Source of the DNA: Thermoplasmata archaeon
GTDB lineage: Archaea > Thermoplasmatota > Thermoplasmata > Lutacidiplasmatales > UBA184
Length of the DNA stretch: 6,621 bases
Assembly (NCBI GenBank): GCA_022750355.1
Contig: JAKIVW010000103.1
Location: 1 to 6,621, forward strand
Reading direction: 5' to 3'
Position numbers and translations under genes: made by a program. Shown piece after piece: positions 5,230 through 6,621 of this stretch; the first letter of the stretch is position 1; each line of letters begins with the position of its first letter. The notes below the pieces were generated by a model, which saw only the letters and a program-made list of their open reading frames with translations, searched no databases and had not been told where the DNA came from.

Positions 5230-5667
5230 ATGGCAGCGACGCGCACCGCGAATGCGGTTTGGGAGAACGACCTTTTGCACGGACACGGGACAGTTCAGGG
5301 CACGAGCGGGGCCCTGCCGGCCCTAGCAGTCTCCTGGTCCGCCCGAACGGAAGCGTCCGGCGGAAAGACCAGCCCGGAGGAGCTTCTCGCCGCCGCGCAC
5401 GCGGCCTGCTACTCGATGGCGCTCTCGGGGGCTCTCGGGCGAATGCAAAAACCTCCCGCGCGTCTCGAGGTGCGCGCGAGCGCCACCTTCGACAAGGTCG
5501 GGGAAAGTTGGAAGGTCACGACCATGGAACTCGCGGTCACTGGGCACGTTCCGGGGATCACGGCCGCCGAATTCGAGACCGCGGCACAGGCGGCGGGTCA
5601 GGGGTGTCCGATCTCGGGCGCCCTGAAGGGAAACGTGGCCGTCACCGTCCGGGCCACGCTCGCCTAG
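5230..5667 (+). CDS. osmC: OsmC family thiol peroxidase
   Basis: A 145-residue cytosolic protein of normal OsmC length. It should reduce organic hydroperoxides and H2O2 using paired cysteines. The peroxidatic cysteine is C60 in AAHAACYSMAL and the resolving cysteine is C126 in GCPISGAL, the positions and motifs of the OsmC rather than the Ohr subgroup. R39 (SARTE) and E51 (SPEELL) fit the conserved arginine and glutamate that activate the peroxidatic cysteine. ATG 5230 is chosen because of the AT box 23 nt upstream and because the family begins near this point; an in-frame ATG at 5149 would place the promoter inside the coding region. The gene could protect against peroxide formed by flavin oxidases such as the hydroxyacid oxidase nearby, but they are 3.4 kb apart with no shared promoter. 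Its TAG stop overlaps that of the convergent DUF71 gene. Confidence 0.93.
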   Translation: MAATRTANAVWENDLLHGHGTVQGTSGALPALAVSWSARTEASGGKTSPEELLAAAHAACYSMALSGALGRMQKPPARLEVRASATFDKVGESWKVTTMELAVTGHVPGITAAEFETAAQAAGQGCPISGALKGNVAVTVRATLA

Positions 5668-6347
5668 GATACTTCGGGAACGAGTTCCAGATCGGCAAAC
5701 ACAAATCCGTCGCGTTCGACGACCGCACCCGCTCGCACCGTCACGGGGTGGGAGAACATCGGTCCGGCCGTGACGCACGTGTGAAACTCGCCCCGCTCGC
5801 CGCACGGGTCGACCCCCGTCGGGAGCTCTGCCAGGAAACGAGGGTCGAACGTCCGTCCTGCCAGGCGGCTCGGGAGCCGCCGAGGGTCCAGGCAGACGAT
5901 CCTCGCCTCGACTCCCTCGCGGATCATCTCCTCCGCCAACGCGTGGGTCGGCCGCCCCCAGAGGGGGAAGGTCGGTCGGATCCCGGTACCGGTCATCTTC
6001 TCCTCCCGATACTTTCGTACGTCCTCGAGGAACAGGTCGCCAAACACCATCTCCGACACCCCCTCGGAAGCGAGCCGCGCAAGGGCCTGCTCCATCCGGG
6101 TTTCGTAGACCTCGTTCGGGCAGGGATACGGGATCGAGACGGTTTGGACCGGGAGCCCGAGCGCTCGACCTTGGGCGAACAGGATCTCCGAGCGGACCCC
6201 GTGCATGGAGACTCGGTCGAAAGGGCCGGTGACGGTCGCGAGAAGGCCCACGATCTCGGCCCGACCTTCCGACCGAGCGACGTGGAGCGCCCAGGCGCAG
6301 TCCTTGCCGCTGCTCCACGCGACCACCGCGCGCGGTCGCGAGGTCAC
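5664..6347 (-). CDS. DUF71/COG2102 ATP-pyrophosphatase (diphthine-ammonia-ligase-like)
   Basis: A 227-residue N-type ATP-pyrophosphatase. The PP-loop is S-S-G-K-D-C at 12-17 near the N-terminus, followed by M-H-G-V-R (48-52), N-E-V-Y-E (78-82), F-G-D-L-F-L-E-D-V-R-x-Y-R (102-114), P-L-W-G (128-131) and C-G-E-R-G-E-F-H-T at 182-190. COG2102 contains the diphthamide amidase Dph6, which adenylates diphthine on elongation factor 2. Dph6 proteins usually carry an EGGE(F/Y)E motif at the last site. The histidine-containing GEFHT form here instead resembles the other subgroup, which comparative genomics has linked to B12 salvage. I therefore do not assign dph6. Translation starts at GTG 6347, overlapping the upstream stop in GTGA, so the two genes are probably coupled. 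The stop interlocks with the OsmC stop in CTAG. Confidence 0.88.
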   Translation of the reverse strand: MTSRPRAVVAWSSGKDCAWALHVARSEGRAEIVGLLATVTGPFDRVSMHGVRSEILFAQGRALGLPVQTVSIPYPCPNEVYETRMEQALARLASEGVSEMVFGDLFLEDVRKYREEKMTGTGIRPTFPLWGRPTHALAEEMIREGVEARIVCLDPRRLPSRLAGRTFDPRFLAELPTGVDPCGERGEFHTCVTAGPMFSHPVTVRAGAVVERDGFVFADLELVPEVS

Positions 6348-6621
6348 GCGCCGAACTCCGAGAGGGACCGTTGGCCTTTCTTCGCGGCGCCCGCCCCCGG
6401 GCTCGGGGTGGAGGGTCCGCCGAAGGATCCGTCGTAGTTCGAGGTCGAGACTGGCTCGGGCGGTGGAAGGGTCGACCCCGGGCGCTCGAACAGCGACGTC
6501 ACTCGCGGGGACTCCGGGTCATCTCCGATGAGGTACCCCACCTCTTCTCGGGTGAGGTCGAGTTCTCGGACGAGTGCGCGGGCCACGACCCTCAGATCGG
6601 TCGCGGTCGCCCGTTGGGTAC
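6344..6621 (-). CDS. C-terminal fragment of unidentified protein ending in a PIP-box-like motif
   Basis: The last 91 residues are visible; the frame is open to the right edge, so the start is outside the window. The visible part begins with a probable helical segment (DLRVVARALVRELDLTREEVGYLI), followed by a Pro/Gly/Ser-rich linker and then K-K-G-Q-R-S-L-S-E-F-G-A at the very end. The last nine residues fit the archaeal PCNA-interacting pattern Q-x-x-(L/I/M)-x-x-F-(F/x), with the second aromatic replaced by Gly. A flexible linker ending in such a peptide is common in archaeal replication and repair proteins (RFC large subunit, Fen1, RNase HII, ligase, NreA-type). I cannot tell which, if any, this is. 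It overlaps the DUF71 gene by 4 bp. The GTG at 6584-6586 is in frame but is probably internal. Confidence 0.7.
   Translation of the reverse strand, partial: TQRATATDLRVVARALVRELDLTREEVGYLIGDDPESPRVTSLFERPGSTLPPPEPVSTSNYDGSFGGPSTPSPGAGAAKKGQRSLSEFGA

Noticed and set aside
5134..5286. 51-residue N-terminal extension of the small beta-rich protein
   Set aside because: It would overlap the divergent promoter region and the start of osmC, and its composition is not like the ordered domain that follows ATG 5133.
665..5667. A peroxide-handling gene system linking the hydroxyacid oxidase and OsmC
   Set aside because: The genes are 3.4 kb apart, separately promoted and interrupted by a minus-strand group. 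The functional link is only that one may make and the other removes peroxide.
5323..6318. 331-codon minus-strand frame over osmC and the DUF71 gene
   Set aside because: It is Arg/Gly/Pro-rich without recognisable motifs and overlaps two well-supported genes in other frames.

Overview
The window is a GC-rich stretch of ordinary, gene-dense archaeal chromosome. Three things point to archaea: a fragment of the archaeal GTP cyclohydrolase MptA, short AT-rich boxes sitting 20-24 nt upstream of several start codons (the spacing expected for leaderless archaeal transcripts), and a C-terminal PCNA-binding-like peptide on a truncated protein. High GC, leaderless starts and an aerobic-type gene set (OsmC peroxidase, FMN hydroxyacid oxidase) would fit a high-GC Thermoplasmatota lineage. 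That placement is inference; no rRNA or other marker gene is present.

Layout. At the left edge, the N-terminal part of mptA runs leftward out of the window (1-217, minus). A shared palindromic AT box (241-246) separates it from a divergent plus-strand run: a MIP18/DUF59 (SufT-like) protein that appears to start at a CTG (271-597), an FMN-dependent alpha-hydroxy-acid oxidase (665-1801), a GNAT acetyltransferase (1860-2417) and a DUF1684 protein with a long basic tail (2443-3198). This run meets a minus-strand group end to end, with a 35 bp overlap of coding regions. Read leftward, that group is a small beta-rich protein with a basic tail (5133-4678), a class I SAM methyltransferase (4653-3865) and a MarC-family membrane protein (3793-3164). 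A second divergent promoter region (5134-5229) gives an OsmC peroxidase on the plus strand (5230-5667). Its stop codon interlocks through a shared CTAG with that of a DUF71/COG2102 ATP-pyrophosphatase on the minus strand (6347-5664). The latter is translationally coupled (GTGA overlap) to the C-terminal end of an unidentified protein that enters from the right edge and ends in a PIP-box-like peptide.

How the genes work together. There is no single pathway. MptA (pterin cofactor), the DUF59 protein (Fe-S maturation), the hydroxyacid oxidase and OsmC (peroxide producer and peroxide remover) are individually interpretable housekeeping or redox genes. I see no mobile element, CRISPR array, tRNA, rRNA or defence system. 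The most useful signals are the regular leaderless promoter architecture, the apparent non-canonical CTG start of the DUF59 gene, the hairpin before the oxidase gene, the basic tails on two otherwise unrelated proteins, and the unidentified PIP-box-like protein coupled to the DUF71 enzyme.
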